From: Streptococcaceae bacterium AF77-01CM03A
GTDB taxonomy: Bacteria > Bacillota > Bacilli > Lactobacillales > Streptococcaceae
Reading direction: 5' to 3'
Length of the DNA: 64,000 nt
NCBI GenBank assembly: GCA_027665725.1
Contig: JAQDDS010000001.1
Span: forward strand, 558,001 to 622,000
Shown here: piece after piece, positions 37,375 to 46,322 of the stretch
Numbering within the stretch: position 1 is the first letter of the stretch
How the letters are laid out: every line of letters starts with the position of its first letter
Position numbers and translations under genes: made by a program
The notes under the pieces: generated by a model
What the model was told of the DNA's origin: nothing
What the model saw: the letters and a program-made list of their open reading frames with translations, nothing else
The model's database searches: none

Positions 37375-38523
37375 CTATTTCATATGTTTTCGAATATATT
37401 TCCGTAACATGGGAATAAGATTCTGTATTTGATCCTGCTTTATCACCATTACACCATATTCTTGACAACGATGACTGTAAACGGGGTTAATCTTGCCTGA
37501 GCAAACTATCATCTTCAAACAATTTTCACCAGCAAAATGGTTGGCATAAACTTCAAGTTCGTTAATAGCTTCAACTGATAAATCAGTCATTTTACAAGAA
37601 ATGAAAACTACAGAGTGACTTTTACGAAGAATAACATCAATCTCATTTTGAACATTGTCAGCCTCAGGGAAAATCCCATTCCAGTCAATTTCAGTACCAA
37701 TCATACATTCATCAAAATACTCCGACTCGAGGGCTAGTAAATAGATATACAATTCTAAAATATGCCCTTTTGTTCGACATAACAGATGTGCTTCTGGTGT
37801 TGGGAATGTATAAGTGACAGTATCTGTTGTTTCCTCTTCTACTTTCAATAAATTAGCTTTTGTGAACAAAGGAATCAAGCTACTGGGATAAGAATAATTT
37901 TTTCCATTACTCTCCAAAACTTTTGCTGTTTCAGCGTGAAAATCAGTTGTTTTTGCCAGTGCAAAGAATTGGGTAATCTGATACCATTTTTCAGGATTTT
38001 CGATAGCATATTTGGCCAATTTTTTAATAGCTAGCACATGCTTATTAGAATGCTGAGGTCTTCTTGATTTAAGGACTTTTCCACCACGTAAAGCTATCAA
38101 TTGTTCAATGGATAAACTAGGAATATCTAAATTTTTATCATAAATCTTGCCCCTTTCCCAGGCATACTGCTTTCCTTGTTCAACATCCATAGCAATAATG
38201 GGAATACCTTTCTCCAAACCATACTGATATAGAACTATTGCTAATAGATTATCTCCGCCAAAAACATCGATGGTAACTGTCTCAAAATCATTGATAAATA
38301 AGTCTAATTCCTGGCAGGTTTTTTCTAGGTTAAATTGTCGAAAATGTACTTGTTTTAAGTGAGGAACCTGTTCCATTAGAAAATGCTTCAAGGATAGCTT
38401 TTCTTCCTCAGCAATTTTTCTTGTAGAAAGATATAAAATCTCATCACAATCACTGACAAAAGCCTGGTAGACATTTTTCTCAATGGTATGACGGTCGTAC
38501 AGTTCAATTAAAAGACTAGTCAT
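37375..38523 (-). CDS. CARF/Card1-like nuclease family protein (DUF1887-type)
   Basis: 382 residues from the ATG at 38523, chosen because AGGAGG precedes it. The N-terminal Rossmann-like half (about 1-150) fits a CARF domain: FETVTIDVFGGDNLLAIVLYQYG occupies the position of the usual nucleotide-contacting loop. A winged-helix-like middle follows (about 155-245). The C-terminal half fits a restriction-endonuclease-like fold with HILELYIYLLAL and the core N293-E294-I-D296 ... F-I-S-C-K311 (D-x14-ExK type). Card1/Can2 proteins are cyclic-tetra-adenylate-activated nucleases of type III CRISPR systems, but no cas gene or array lies in the window. Family match moderate; function inferred only. Confidence 0.62.
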   Translation of the reverse strand: MTSLLIELYDRHTIEKNVYQAFVSDCDEILYLSTRKIAEEEKLSLKHFLMEQVPHLKQVHFRQFNLEKTCQELDLFINDFETVTIDVFGGDNLLAIVLYQYGLEKGIPIIAMDVEQGKQYAWERGKIYDKNLDIPSLSIEQLIALRGGKVLKSRRPQHSNKHVLAIKKLAKYAIENPEKWYQITQFFALAKTTDFHAETAKVLESNGKNYSYPSSLIPLFTKANLLKVEEETTDTVTYTFPTPEAHLLCRTKGHILELYIYLLALESEYFDECMIGTEIDWNGIFPEADNVQNEIDVILRKSHSVVFISCKMTDLSVEAINELEVYANHFAGENCLKMIVCSGKINPVYSHRCQEYGVMVIKQDQIQNLIPMLRKYIRKHMK

Positions 38524-38524
38524 C

Positions 38525-38605
38525 TTAAGACCTCCTAGACAAAAAAAGTCTGAAAGAATAGTGGTCGACCAGAATCGTTTTAAAACTATCACAATTCTGT
38601 TTCAT
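38525..38605 (-). CDS. 26-residue upstream ORF leading into the CARF gene
   Basis: An ATG at 38603-38605 opens a 26-codon frame (MKQNCDSFKTILVDHYSFRL...) that ends in TAA one base before the CARF ATG. The CARF ribosome site AGGAGG lies inside it. Its own ATG overlaps the stop codon of a preceding two-codon ORF (ATGAAATGA at 38602-38610), which has an AGGAG six bases upstream. The chain suggests translational coupling, but conservation has not been tested. Confidence 0.4.
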   Translation of the reverse strand: MKQNCDSFKTILVDHYSFRLFLSRRS

Positions 38606-38627
38606 TTCATCGACTTCTCCTACTTCT

Positions 38628-38636
38628 AGTATAGCA
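38628..38636 (-). promoter_or_regulatory. Extended -10 promoter of the CARF gene
   Basis: TGCTATACT on the minus strand, giving a leader of about 98 bases before the CARF ATG. No -35 is visible. The leader also contains the 10-base palindrome TGGTCGACCA (about 38561-38570). Confidence 0.55.
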
Positions 38637-38677
38637 TAAATTGAGATTTTCCTTTCTTATTAGGGTAAGAAATAAGG

Positions 38678-38707
38678 AATAGAAAACAAGTGTTCTCTAT
38701 TCCTTTT
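38678..38707 (-). terminator. Terminator after tehB
   Basis: AAGGAATAGA-GAACACTTGTTT-TCTATTCCTTATTTC on the minus strand, seven bases after the tehB stop codon. Confidence 0.75.
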
Positions 38708-38713
38708 ATTGAA

Positions 38714-39574
38714 TTATTTTACTTTTTTAGCCAACATGGTCGCAAAACGTAGTTGGATTCGATTGCCATTTTCATCACGACGATGGAGATGGCCGGGATT
38801 TTCATTGTACTTGATCAATTCCCAGTCCTTGTAATAATTTGCCAACTCACCCTCTTTGAAGGTAAATGGGAAATTAACTGAACATGGATAATCTTCTGTA
38901 TCCATGGCACACACAATCAAATTGTAACCCCCAATTGAGGTTTGCTCCTGCATGTTTTGGATAATAGCCGGAATACGATCTGCTTGTAAAAACATGAGCA
39001 CAACCGTTGATACGATAAAATCGTAAGTTTGTCCTATGCTTGCTGAATTGATATCGTAGAGACCAACAGGCATCTCTAAATCTTCTTGCTCTACGATGCT
39101 TTGCAAGATTTCAAGGGATAGCTCATTTTGATCCACTGCTGTAACATCGAATCCATGCTGAGCAAGAAAGAGCGCGTTTCTTCCTTGACCACATCCTAGA
39201 TCAAGTACCTTACATGGTTTGACCGTCTGCATAGCTTCTAAGACTTCCGAATGAACTGGATTGCTATTGTATTTCTTTGGGAAATAATCCTCTGGTTTAC
39301 AATAAAATTCCAAGTACCACTCCACATCATCTGTGGCAGCTTCCACTCTGTGCCAAGCTTGAGGTTGCGCCATAGGATTATCAGCACCTGCTTCAAAGAG
39401 GTGCTCAGCTATAACTTCTCCCTCTTCAGTCAATTCAATAAACTTAAGGGTTCCTTTTAATACGGTAATCTTGCCCCAGGTTCCGACCTTAGTATTGTGT
39501 TTTCTTTGAACAGCCTCTGGCATGGTGTCTTTATTCCAGACAGGCATGCGTTTGTAGGCAACTAGTTTTTCCAT
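38714..39574 (-). CDS. tehB: TehB-type SAM-dependent methyltransferase
   Basis: 286 residues from the ATG at 39574 (MEKLVAYKRMPVW); a GTG three codons upstream is an alternative. The N-terminal DUF1971-like cupin part (about 1-90) is fused to the TehB methyltransferase (SAM motif KVLDLGCGQGRNALFLAQ). The long form is usual in streptococci and Haemophilus. TehB proteins methylate tellurite in other bacteria; the natural substrate is uncertain. It follows smpB by 14 bases in the rpmG-secG-rnr-smpB-tehB group. Confidence 0.92.
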   Translation of the reverse strand: MEKLVAYKRMPVWNKDTMPEAVQRKHNTKVGTWGKITVLKGTLKFIELTEEGEVIAEHLFEAGADNPMAQPQAWHRVEAATDDVEWYLEFYCKPEDYFPKKYNSNPVHSEVLEAMQTVKPCKVLDLGCGQGRNALFLAQHGFDVTAVDQNELSLEILQSIVEQEDLEMPVGLYDINSASIGQTYDFIVSTVVLMFLQADRIPAIIQNMQEQTSIGGYNLIVCAMDTEDYPCSVNFPFTFKEGELANYYKDWELIKYNENPGHLHRRDENGNRIQLRFATMLAKKVK

Positions 39575-39588
39575 ATTCTTCACTCTTT

Positions 39589-40056
39589 CTATCGATGGTT
39601 AACAGCTTTCATAACACGCGCAATATCACGATCTTGCTCACTACGTTTAATCGATTCACGCTTATCATAATCGTGTTTCCCTTTTGCAAGTCCTAAAAGG
39701 AGCTTGGCATAGCCATCTTTGATATAAACTTTAAGAGGAACCAAGGTCATACCTGTCCCTTTGGTTTCTTGCTCCAATTTCTGGATTTGTTTTTTATGAA
39801 GGAGAAGTTTACGACGACGTTCTGGCTCCTGATTCCAGATATTCCCTTCTTCATAAGGAGCGATATGAACATTGCTCAACCAAACTTCACCATTTTTTAC
39901 TTGGGCAAATCCGTCTTTTAAATTGATACGAGCTGCTCGAACGCTCTTGATCTCTGTACCAGTTAGAACCATTCCTGCTTCTAGCGTATCTACGATTGTA
40001 TAATCGTGGTGCGCCTTTTTATTTTGCGCGACGACCTTTCCCTCGCCCTTTGCCAT
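39589..40056 (-). CDS. smpB: SmpB, tmRNA-binding protein
   Basis: 155 residues, the usual length, with [20 protein letters not shown] and the C-terminal basic tail [19 protein letters not shown]. It binds tmRNA and rescues stalled ribosomes. AAGGAG precedes the ATG. Its first 38 bases lie inside the end of rnr in another frame, so rnr and smpB are coupled; RNase R acts with tmRNA-SmpB on faulty mRNA, which fits the pairing. Confidence 0.97.
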   Translation of the reverse strand: MAKGEGKVVAQNKKAHHDYTIVDTLEAGMVLTGTEIKSVRAARINLKDGFAQVKNGEVWLSNVHIAPYEEGNIWNQEPERRRKLLLHKKQIQKLEQETKGTGMTLVPLKVYIKDGYAKLLLGLAKGKHDYDKRESIKRSEQDRDIARVMKAVNHR

Positions 40057-42361
40057 GCTTGGCTCCTTTCTTTACTACTTCCTTATAAAAAGGGTTCTTG
40101 CTCTTTTTCTTCTTGTCTTTTGATGAATGCTTGCGCTTATCACTTGAGCGACCAGCTTTTCTCTTGTCTTCTTTCTTACCCGAACGACGACCTCTATCCT
40201 TACGACCTGACTGTTTCAAACCTTTCTCAATGACATCAAACTCGCTTGGGATAAAAGAAAAATCAACCTCACCAGTCATCTTATCGGCTCTTTCGACACG
40301 AATACGAATCTGTTGCCCAACACGGAAGGTTATTCCTGATTTCTCCCCACGAAGGGTTAAATCACGTTCGTTAAAATGATAAAATTCAGGCAAATTGGTA
40401 ATGTGAATCAAGCCTTCGACTGTATTAGGTAATTCAACAAAAAGACCAAATTTGACGATACTTGATACAACAGCATCATACTCTTCACCAACATAATCTT
40501 CCATGTATTCAGCTTTTTTCATAGCTTCTACTTCACGCTCTGCCTCGATGGCACGACGCTCACGATTGGATGATTGAGTTGCAATCTCTGGAATGACCTG
40601 TTCAAAATGATCTGCTACATCCTTAGAACGTCCATAGTCACGAATCATACGATGAACAAGGAGGTCAGGATAACGCCGAATTGGGCTGGTAAAGTGGGTA
40701 TAATATTCCGCTGCTAATCCATAGTGCCCATGATTATGCTCAGAATATCGAGCCTGTTGCATGGAACGCAGAAGCATCATAGAGAGAACATCCGCATAAG
40801 GCTCACCTTCAACAGCACTCATGATGTCTTGAAGAGCTTGCTGACTAATCTCACTCGCAGTCCCATAGATTCGCAAGCCAAAACTTGAAGCGTAATCAAT
40901 AAACTTCTGAACTTTCTCAGCTTTAGGTTCCTCATGGATACGATAGATGAAAGGTAAATCAAGCTTGCTAAAATGCTCAGCAACTGTTTCATTAGCAATC
41001 AACATAAAGGACTCAATCATACGTTCAGCAGTCCCACGATGACGAAGAACAATATCTACTGGTTTCCCTTTCTTGTCAACCAATATTTTAGCTTCATTGG
41101 TATCAAAATTTAGAGCTCCACGCTTAATCCGCATACTTTCCAAAGTTTCATGGAGCTTGGCCATAAGTTCGATACTAGGAACAATTTTCTTATACTCTCG
41201 TCTCTTCTCCTCGTCACCTGCTAGGATGTCATTGACATCACTATAAGTCATACGGAAACTTGTCTTGATAACAGTCTGTGTAATCGTATAATTACGAACA
41301 CGACCATTTTTATCAATCTCCATAATAGCAGATTGAGTCAAACGGTCCACTTGAGGGTTAAGAGAACAGATACCGTTTGAAAGACGCTCTGGCAGCATTG
41401 GAACTACACGGTCTGTCACATAAACAGAAGTCGCACGATTTAAGGCTTCCTTATCTAGAGCAGATCCCTCTGTCACATAGTAAGAAACATCCGCAATATG
41501 AACTCCTAGTTCAAAATTACCATTCTTCAATGGCTTTATGTGAACAGCATCATCTAAGTCCTTAGCATCCGCACCATCTATAGTAAATGTAATTTCATCC
41601 CTCAGATCTAAGCGACCTTCAATATCTTTCTCTGATGGAGCATCCGGAACACTCTCAGCTTCTTTGAGAACAGCCTCTGGAAACTCAGATACAATATCCA
41701 TAGACTCAAGAACTTCAAGGACATCAATCCCTGCATCCGTTGAATGTCCGACAACATCTAAGACACTAGCGACAAAGAAATCGTGTTTCTTACTTGGATA
41801 CTTATCAATAAAGACCTTAAGGACTTCTGTACCGTCTAACTGAATAGCTGGCTTCTTAACGTAGATTGGTTGACTAATCTTTTGATTTTTTGAACGAATG
41901 TAGCCAGCGTACTTGGGTTTTTCCTCATCAAGAATGATTTGACCAACAACCGTCGTCAAACTGTGGTCTAAAATATCAATTATCTTAGCTTCAGCTGCTG
42001 TTCCTTTTTGACGATCCGCAACCTTCTTGATTACAATTTCAACAGTATCGCCATCAATGGCATAGTTAACATCATTTTTTCCTACAAAAAGATCATCTTC
42101 TTCCCCTTCTAGGCTTACAAAGCCGAAGCCATTTTTATGGGCATGAAAAGTTCCTTTAAGAGTAATCTCGTGTTTCTTCTTTTGGTCCAAGGTGAGACTA
42201 CCATCTTCTTCAAAGCGAATTTGGTGCTTTCTCTCCATCAGGGACAAGGTTTTAATGAGCTCTCGAAAGTCCTTGGAACCATCCTTTCCAAGAGCTTGAG
42301 CCAAGTCATTTACAGTGACTCGTCCCTTTTCTTTTAAATATTCCTTTATTCTATCTTTCAT
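40019..42361 (-). CDS. rnr: RNase R, 3'-5' exoribonuclease
   Basis: 780 residues. It has N-terminal helix-turn-helix and cold-shock domains and the RNB catalytic domain with [10 protein letters not shown]. The C-terminal S1 domain ([17 protein letters not shown]) is followed by a very basic Lys/Arg tail (about 710-780). RNase R degrades structured RNA and acts in trans-translation. The final 38 bases overlap smpB. The ribosome site (AGAAAGAAC) is weak. It follows secG after a partial terminator. Confidence 0.96.
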   Translation of the reverse strand: MKDRIKEYLKEKGRVTVNDLAQALGKDGSKDFRELIKTLSLMERKHQIRFEEDGSLTLDQKKKHEITLKGTFHAHKNGFGFVSLEGEEDDLFVGKNDVNYAIDGDTVEIVIKKVADRQKGTAAEAKIIDILDHSLTTVVGQIILDEEKPKYAGYIRSKNQKISQPIYVKKPAIQLDGTEVLKVFIDKYPSKKHDFFVASVLDVVGHSTDAGIDVLEVLESMDIVSEFPEAVLKEAESVPDAPSEKDIEGRLDLRDEITFTIDGADAKDLDDAVHIKPLKNGNFELGVHIADVSYYVTEGSALDKEALNRATSVYVTDRVVPMLPERLSNGICSLNPQVDRLTQSAIMEIDKNGRVRNYTITQTVIKTSFRMTYSDVNDILAGDEEKRREYKKIVPSIELMAKLHETLESMRIKRGALNFDTNEAKILVDKKGKPVDIVLRHRGTAERMIESFMLIANETVAEHFSKLDLPFIYRIHEEPKAEKVQKFIDYASSFGLRIYGTASEISQQALQDIMSAVEGEPYADVLSMMLLRSMQQARYSEHNHGHYGLAAEYYTHFTSPIRRYPDLLVHRMIRDYGRSKDVADHFEQVIPEIATQSSNRERRAIEAEREVEAMKKAEYMEDYVGEEYDAVVSSIVKFGLFVELPNTVEGLIHITNLPEFYHFNERDLTLRGEKSGITFRVGQQIRIRVERADKMTGEVDFSFIPSEFDVIEKGLKQSGRKDRGRRSGKKEDKRKAGRSSDKRKHSSKDKKKKSKNPFYKEVVKKGAKHGKGRGKGRRAK

Positions 42362-42421
42362 GTGTTCTTTCTAGATTGTTAAATTTTTTTGGTGTAAAAC
42401 CTTATTTCTTTTAAAAATAAA

Positions 42422-42452
42422 AATAGGCAAAGACCTAGTCTCGCCCATTATT
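42422..42452 (-). terminator. Partial terminator between secG and rnr
   Basis: GGCGAGAC-TAG-GTCTTTGCC followed by TATTTTTATTTTT on the minus strand. Confidence 0.55.
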
Positions 42453-42455
42453 TTC

Positions 42456-42689
42456 TTATCTACTTGATAATACCGTCAATGCTAAGGCAATGGCTAGCCA
42501 GAAAAAGACTAAGATTCCTGTCAAACGTTGCATTACGGCTTCAAAACCACGCGCTTTGCTACGTTCAAACAAATCACCTGAGCTGGCATCAAATACATTG
42601 CTAGATTGATTTTTAGTTGGTTGCATAAAAATTGCAATCACAATCACAACAGATAATACTAATAAAATGGTTAATAATAGGTTATACAT
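42456..42689 (-). CDS. secG: SecG, protein-export channel subunit
   Basis: 77 residues with two hydrophobic helices and the conserved middle QPTKNQSSNVFDASSGDLF. SecG is an auxiliary membrane subunit of the SecYEG translocon. AAGGAG precedes the ATG. It follows rpmG and precedes rnr. Confidence 0.93.
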   Translation of the reverse strand: MYNLLLTILLVLSVVIVIAIFMQPTKNQSSNVFDASSGDLFERSKARGFEAVMQRLTGILVFFWLAIALALTVLSSR

Positions 42690-42728
42690 ATCAAACTCCT
42701 TAAAATCCCTATTATTCTACCATAATTT

Positions 42729-42878
42729 CTACTTAGATTCAAGATGTAAAGTCACTTTTCTTTCTTTGGGACAATACTTTAAGACTTCTATCTTATCTGG
42801 ATGTGTTTTAGAGTTCTTACTGGTTAGATAATTCATGCTGCCACAAGAGGAGCATTTTAGATTAATTTTTACACGCAC
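42729..42878 (-). CDS. rpmG: Ribosomal protein L33
   Basis: 49 residues with a GTG start at 42876-42878 ([20 protein letters not shown]...). The zinc-binding ribbon keeps CSSC and one later Cys (KYCPKER), so the usual fourth Cys is replaced by Glu. L33 lies near the ribosomal E site, and bacteria often hold C+ and C- paralogues. No Shine-Dalgarno precedes the GTG; an orphan AGGAAGGAG lies 65 bases upstream with no ORF behind it. Confidence 0.88.
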   Translation of the reverse strand: MRVKINLKCSSCGSMNYLTSKNSKTHPDKIEVLKYCPKERKVTLHLESK

Positions 42879-42961
42879 TAGATATTTTGTATTTGATACT
42901 ATTTTAATCTAAGATGACTTGAACAAACAATACCAAAATTCTCCTTCCTAACAAAGTTAAT
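42879..42961 (-). other. Spacer with an orphan Shine-Dalgarno, possible deletion scar
   Basis: AGGAAGGAG at 42941-42949 on the minus strand follows the coaE stop codon by 12 bases, yet no start codon with an open frame follows. In pneumococcus the drug-efflux gene pmrA lies between coaE and rpmG, as I recall. The pattern fits loss of that gene. Confidence 0.4.
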
Positions 42962-43555
42962 TTATAGACACATTTCATCAAGTAACTGAACTACCTGCGC
43001 TATCAATTGTTCTTGATTTCCATTATTATCTAGACTGTGGCTAGCCAGACTAATTTTTCTTTCTAAAGGCCATTGAGAGTTTAAACGAGATTCGGCTGCT
43101 TCTTTTGAAATTTGATCCCGTCTCATTAATCGCTCCAATTGAACATCACGATTTACATAGACTAACCAAGTTTCGTCAAACCATGAAGCATAGTCCTGTT
43201 CAAAAAGCAGGGGAATATCCATGAAAAAGAGTGCTTCAGTCTGAGCCAACTGATTTCGTAATGCAACTAACTCCTCACGAATAATTTCTCCTTGGGTCCT
43301 CCTAGACCATTCCTGCTCTTCAGGATTTGAAAAAATAAGACTAGCCAGTAAGTGACGATTCAGATCCCCATTTTCTAAAAGGATTTTCTCCCCAAAATGC
43401 TCCACTAAAATCTGAAATAATCGTCCACCTGGTTTCTGCAGTTGGTGGACATGGGCATCCGCATCCACTACTTGAAACCCTTTTTGCCTTAGAAATTCTG
43501 TAACGGTGGACTTACCGGATGCAATACCACCTGTTATTCCAATTATTCTTCCCAT
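42962..43555 (-). CDS. coaE: Dephospho-CoA kinase
   Basis: 197 residues from the ATG at 43555, chosen because AAAGGAGAAAGTG precedes it. P-loop GITGGIASGKST and DADAHVHQL are conserved. It performs the last step of coenzyme A synthesis. The ATG shares one base with the mutM TGA (TGATG), so the two are coupled. Last gene of the ybeY-dgkA-era-mutM-coaE group. Confidence 0.95.
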   Translation of the reverse strand: MGRIIGITGGIASGKSTVTEFLRQKGFQVVDADAHVHQLQKPGGRLFQILVEHFGEKILLENGDLNRHLLASLIFSNPEEQEWSRRTQGEIIREELVALRNQLAQTEALFFMDIPLLFEQDYASWFDETWLVYVNRDVQLERLMRRDQISKEAAESRLNSQWPLERKISLASHSLDNNGNQEQLIAQVVQLLDEMCL

Positions 43556-44379
43556 CACTTTCTCCTTTGACATTTGGGACAAAAGTGAGTTCCTCGACCA
43601 CCAAGCTGTATTTTTTCGATAATAGCCCCACAGCGAGAACAAGCTTGTCCAGTTTTATCATAGACTTGATGAAATTCCTGCATGGTGCCATCTTCTCCAA
43701 AAGCATTGGTATAGGTACGAATCGTTGAACCACCCTTTTCAACAGCCTCTCCTAAAACCTTAATTATTTCATCATGGACTTTTCTGGCCTCTTGGGTGCT
43801 TAAACTATTAGAAGTTCTAGAAGGATGAACTTTCGCTCTCCAGAGAACTTCATCTACGTAGATATTTCCTAATCCAGTAACCAAAGTCTGGTCGAGAAGA
43901 TGCGATTTTATAGGCTTTTTAGATTTCTTCAAAGCGCCTCTAAAAATCTCTAAGTCAAAATCCTGTTCAGTAGGTTCTGGTCCAAGTTTTTTAGATACAA
44001 AGTAAGCCTCTAAAAGCTCAGGAGCAAGTAACTCCATAGTCCCAAACTTACGAACATCCTCATACACCAAAGTACCACCATCTTCAAAATGAATCAAAAC
44101 ATGGGCGTGTTTACGTTCTGGAACTTGGTCTGGGTAATAAAAATACTTGCCTTCCATTCTCAAATGTGAGATAAGGACTTTATCAGATAAATAGAAAAGT
44201 AGATACTTGCCACGACGTCCCATTGATTGAATGACTTGACCAGGCATTTCCTTCTGAAATTCAGGCAAATCAGTTTTAATCATTTTGGGGTAACGAATGT
44301 TAATGTTTGAAATCTTCTTCCCCAGAATCAATTTTTCTAGTCCACGCCGAACCGTTTCGACCTCAGGTAATTCAGGCAT
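43555..44379 (-). CDS. mutM: Formamidopyrimidine-DNA glycosylase MutM (Fpg)
   Basis: 274 residues from the ATG at 44379 (AGGAGGAGCT upstream), giving the required N-terminus after Met removal: P-E-L-P-E-V-E-T. C-terminal zinc finger with CSRCG and FCPKCQ. It excises 8-oxoguanine and formamidopyrimidine from DNA and works with MutY (13.8 kb). Lies 49 bases after era. Confidence 0.97.
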   Translation of the reverse strand: MPELPEVETVRRGLEKLILGKKISNINIRYPKMIKTDLPEFQKEMPGQVIQSMGRRGKYLLFYLSDKVLISHLRMEGKYFYYPDQVPERKHAHVLIHFEDGGTLVYEDVRKFGTMELLAPELLEAYFVSKKLGPEPTEQDFDLEIFRGALKKSKKPIKSHLLDQTLVTGLGNIYVDEVLWRAKVHPSRTSNSLSTQEARKVHDEIIKVLGEAVEKGGSTIRTYTNAFGEDGTMQEFHQVYDKTGQACSRCGAIIEKIQLGGRGTHFCPKCQRRK

Positions 44380-44427
44380 AGCTCCTCCTTTTCTAAAAAC
44401 AAGAAGCAGGCTACTGCCCACCTCTTC

Positions 44428-45327
44428 TTAGTATTCCTTTTCGTTGTACCCAAAATCGGCAAGATCTAATTTCTTATCGCGCCAATTTTTCTTAACTTTG
44501 ACCCATGTTTCTAGGAAGACCTTGTCCCCTAGCATGAGTTCGATATCTTTACGAGCCATGGTACCAATTTTCTTGAGCATAGCACCACCTTTACCGATAA
44601 TAATTCCTTTTTGGCTGTCACGCTCGACCATAATAGTTGCTCGGATATGAACTTTATCGGTTTCCTCATCTCGTTTCATAGAATCAACCACTACTGCAAC
44701 TGAGTGTGGAATTTCTTCGCGAGTTAAGTGTAATACTTTTTCACGAATCATCTCTGATACTAGGAAACGCTCTGGGTGGTCTGTAATTTGATCAGCTGGA
44801 AAATATTGGAAACCTTCTTCTAAGTTTTCGCTCAAAATATCAATCAAATGGGAAACATTATTTCCTTGAAGGGCTGAAATCGGAACAATTTCCTTAAAGT
44901 CCATCTGATTACGGAAATCATCGATTTGAGCTAAAAGTTGATCAGGGTGAACCTTGTCAATTTTATTCACCACCAAAATCACAGGAACCTTAGCAGCTTT
45001 GAGGCGTTCGATAATCATATCGTCCCCCTTCCCTCGTGGCTCGTCTGCTGGAACCATGAAGAGAACCGTGTCGACTTCACGAAGAGTGCTATAGGCTGAT
45101 TCTACCATGAAATCTCCAAGAGCTGTCTTAGGTTTGTGAATCCCTGGGGTATCGATAAAGACAATCTGTTCCTTATCGGTCGTGTAGATTCCCATAATCT
45201 TGTTGCGCGTTGTCTGCGCCTTATCACTCATGATGGCAATTTTTTGCCCCATGACGTGGTTCAAAAAAGTTGACTTCCCAACGTTGGGACGTCCTAAAAT
45301 GGCTACAAATCCTGATTTAAATGTCAT
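44428..45327 (-). CDS. era: Era GTPase
   Basis: 299 residues from the ATG at 45327, supported by AGAGGT. G domain with P-loop GRPNVGKST (12-20), DTPGIH and NKID, and a C-terminal KH domain ([15 protein letters not shown]). Era binds 16S rRNA and assists 30S maturation. The upstream gene dgkA ends 18 bases before it. Confidence 0.96.
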   Translation of the reverse strand: MTFKSGFVAILGRPNVGKSTFLNHVMGQKIAIMSDKAQTTRNKIMGIYTTDKEQIVFIDTPGIHKPKTALGDFMVESAYSTLREVDTVLFMVPADEPRGKGDDMIIERLKAAKVPVILVVNKIDKVHPDQLLAQIDDFRNQMDFKEIVPISALQGNNVSHLIDILSENLEEGFQYFPADQITDHPERFLVSEMIREKVLHLTREEIPHSVAVVVDSMKRDEETDKVHIRATIMVERDSQKGIIIGKGGAMLKKIGTMARKDIELMLGDKVFLETWVKVKKNWRDKKLDLADFGYNEKEY

Positions 45328-45344
45328 AGTTACCTCTATAATGT

Positions 45345-45740
45345 TTAAAATAGTAAATCCCAAATCCTAGGGATGAAAATGATAAGTCCAGTCACTGCAG
45401 CAAATAAAGACACAACAAGAACTGCACCTGCAGCCATGTCTTTAGCCTTCTTTGCAAGCATATCGAAGTGATAATGGCTAGCCAAATCCACTACATTTTC
45501 AATAGCAGAATTCAAAATCTCAAAAGCAATTACTAAAAAAATGCTTAATAGGAGAAAGAGCCATTCAATTCTGGAAACTTGAAAAACAATGCCTGCAAGT
45601 AGAACCAAGAGAGAAGTCACTGCATGCTTTCTCATATTACGCTCTTCTTTTATGGCAGTAAAAATACCTGTCAGGGCAAAATCTAAACTTGAAAGCAAGT
45701 CGCGATTCTTCCATTTTCGTTTATTGTCTTGTGAGTCCAT
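45345..45740 (-). CDS. dgkA: Diacylglycerol/undecaprenol kinase
   Basis: 131 residues with three membrane helices and the DgkA motif [16 protein letters not shown]. In Gram-positive bacteria this family phosphorylates undecaprenol, recycling the wall carrier lipid. The start overlaps the end of ybeY by 20 bases. Confidence 0.93.
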   Translation of the reverse strand: MDSQDNKRKWKNRDLLSSLDFALTGIFTAIKEERNMRKHAVTSLLVLLAGIVFQVSRIEWLFLLLSIFLVIAFEILNSAIENVVDLASHYHFDMLAKKAKDMAAGAVLVVSLFAAVTGLIIFIPRIWDLLF

Positions 45741-46218
45741 AGGCTGTTAAAATTTCTTCTTGTAAACCGAACATCTCCGCTTCTTCTTCCGGAGTGTAGT
45801 GATCATAACCGTTTATGTGTAAAAAACCGTGCACAGCTAAAAAGCCCATTTCACGTTCAAAACTATGACCGTACTCTTCAGCTTGCTCATGCGCTTTATC
45901 AATTGAAATGAATAACTCGCCGATATAAGCATCAAATTCTGACATCATTTCTGCTAAATCAGGGTCTTCTGCCAAATCCTCTTCGTCAAAGGTAATCTCT
46001 AATTCAGGTTTGTATTCAAGGCTAATAACGTCTGTTGGACGGTCAGTATCACGAAACTCTAAATTGAGTTCATGACTGCGTTCATTGGTCACAAAAGTGA
46101 CTGCCATCTCCTTGTCTTCTTTTCCAATTTTTTTAGCAGCAAATTCCAAAATTTCTTGTGTTTGCTTTAAAATTTCTTCAGAAACCTGACCAGTTTCATC
46201 TACCATTTCAATATACAT
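45721..46218 (-). CDS. ybeY: YbeY rRNA-maturation endoribonuclease
   Basis: 165 residues with the metal motif [11 protein letters not shown] (H130, H134, H140). YbeY processes the 16S rRNA 3' end and takes part in ribosome quality control. First gene of the group; a TGGTATAAT promoter lies at 46248-46256. Confidence 0.96.
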   Translation of the reverse strand: MYIEMVDETGQVSEEILKQTQEILEFAAKKIGKEDKEMAVTFVTNERSHELNLEFRDTDRPTDVISLEYKPELEITFDEEDLAEDPDLAEMMSEFDAYIGELFISIDKAHEQAEEYGHSFEREMGFLAVHGFLHINGYDHYTPEEEAEMFGLQEEILTAYGLTRQ

Positions 46219-46247
46219 GCGTTTCTCGATTCTCTTTACTTGGCTTT

Positions 46248-46256
46248 ATTATACCA
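46248..46256 (-). promoter_or_regulatory. Extended -10 promoter of ybeY-dgkA-era-mutM-coaE
   Basis: TGGTATAAT on the minus strand, 30 bases before the ybeY ATG. Confidence 0.65.
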
Positions 46257-46283
46257 TATTTCTATGATTTTATTCTACCTTTT

Positions 46284-46292
46284 TGATATAAT
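46284..46292 (+). promoter_or_regulatory. Extended -10 promoter of pavA
   Basis: TGATATAAT, 31 bases before the pavA ATG at 46323. Confidence 0.65.
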
Positions 46293-46322
46293 ACTATGGA
46301 ATACATTCATAAGGAGAGAACC

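Noticed and set aside
38561..38570. TGGTCGACCA palindrome in the CARF leader as an operator
   Set aside because: A single 10-base palindrome is not enough to claim a regulator site; noted only within the promoter entry.
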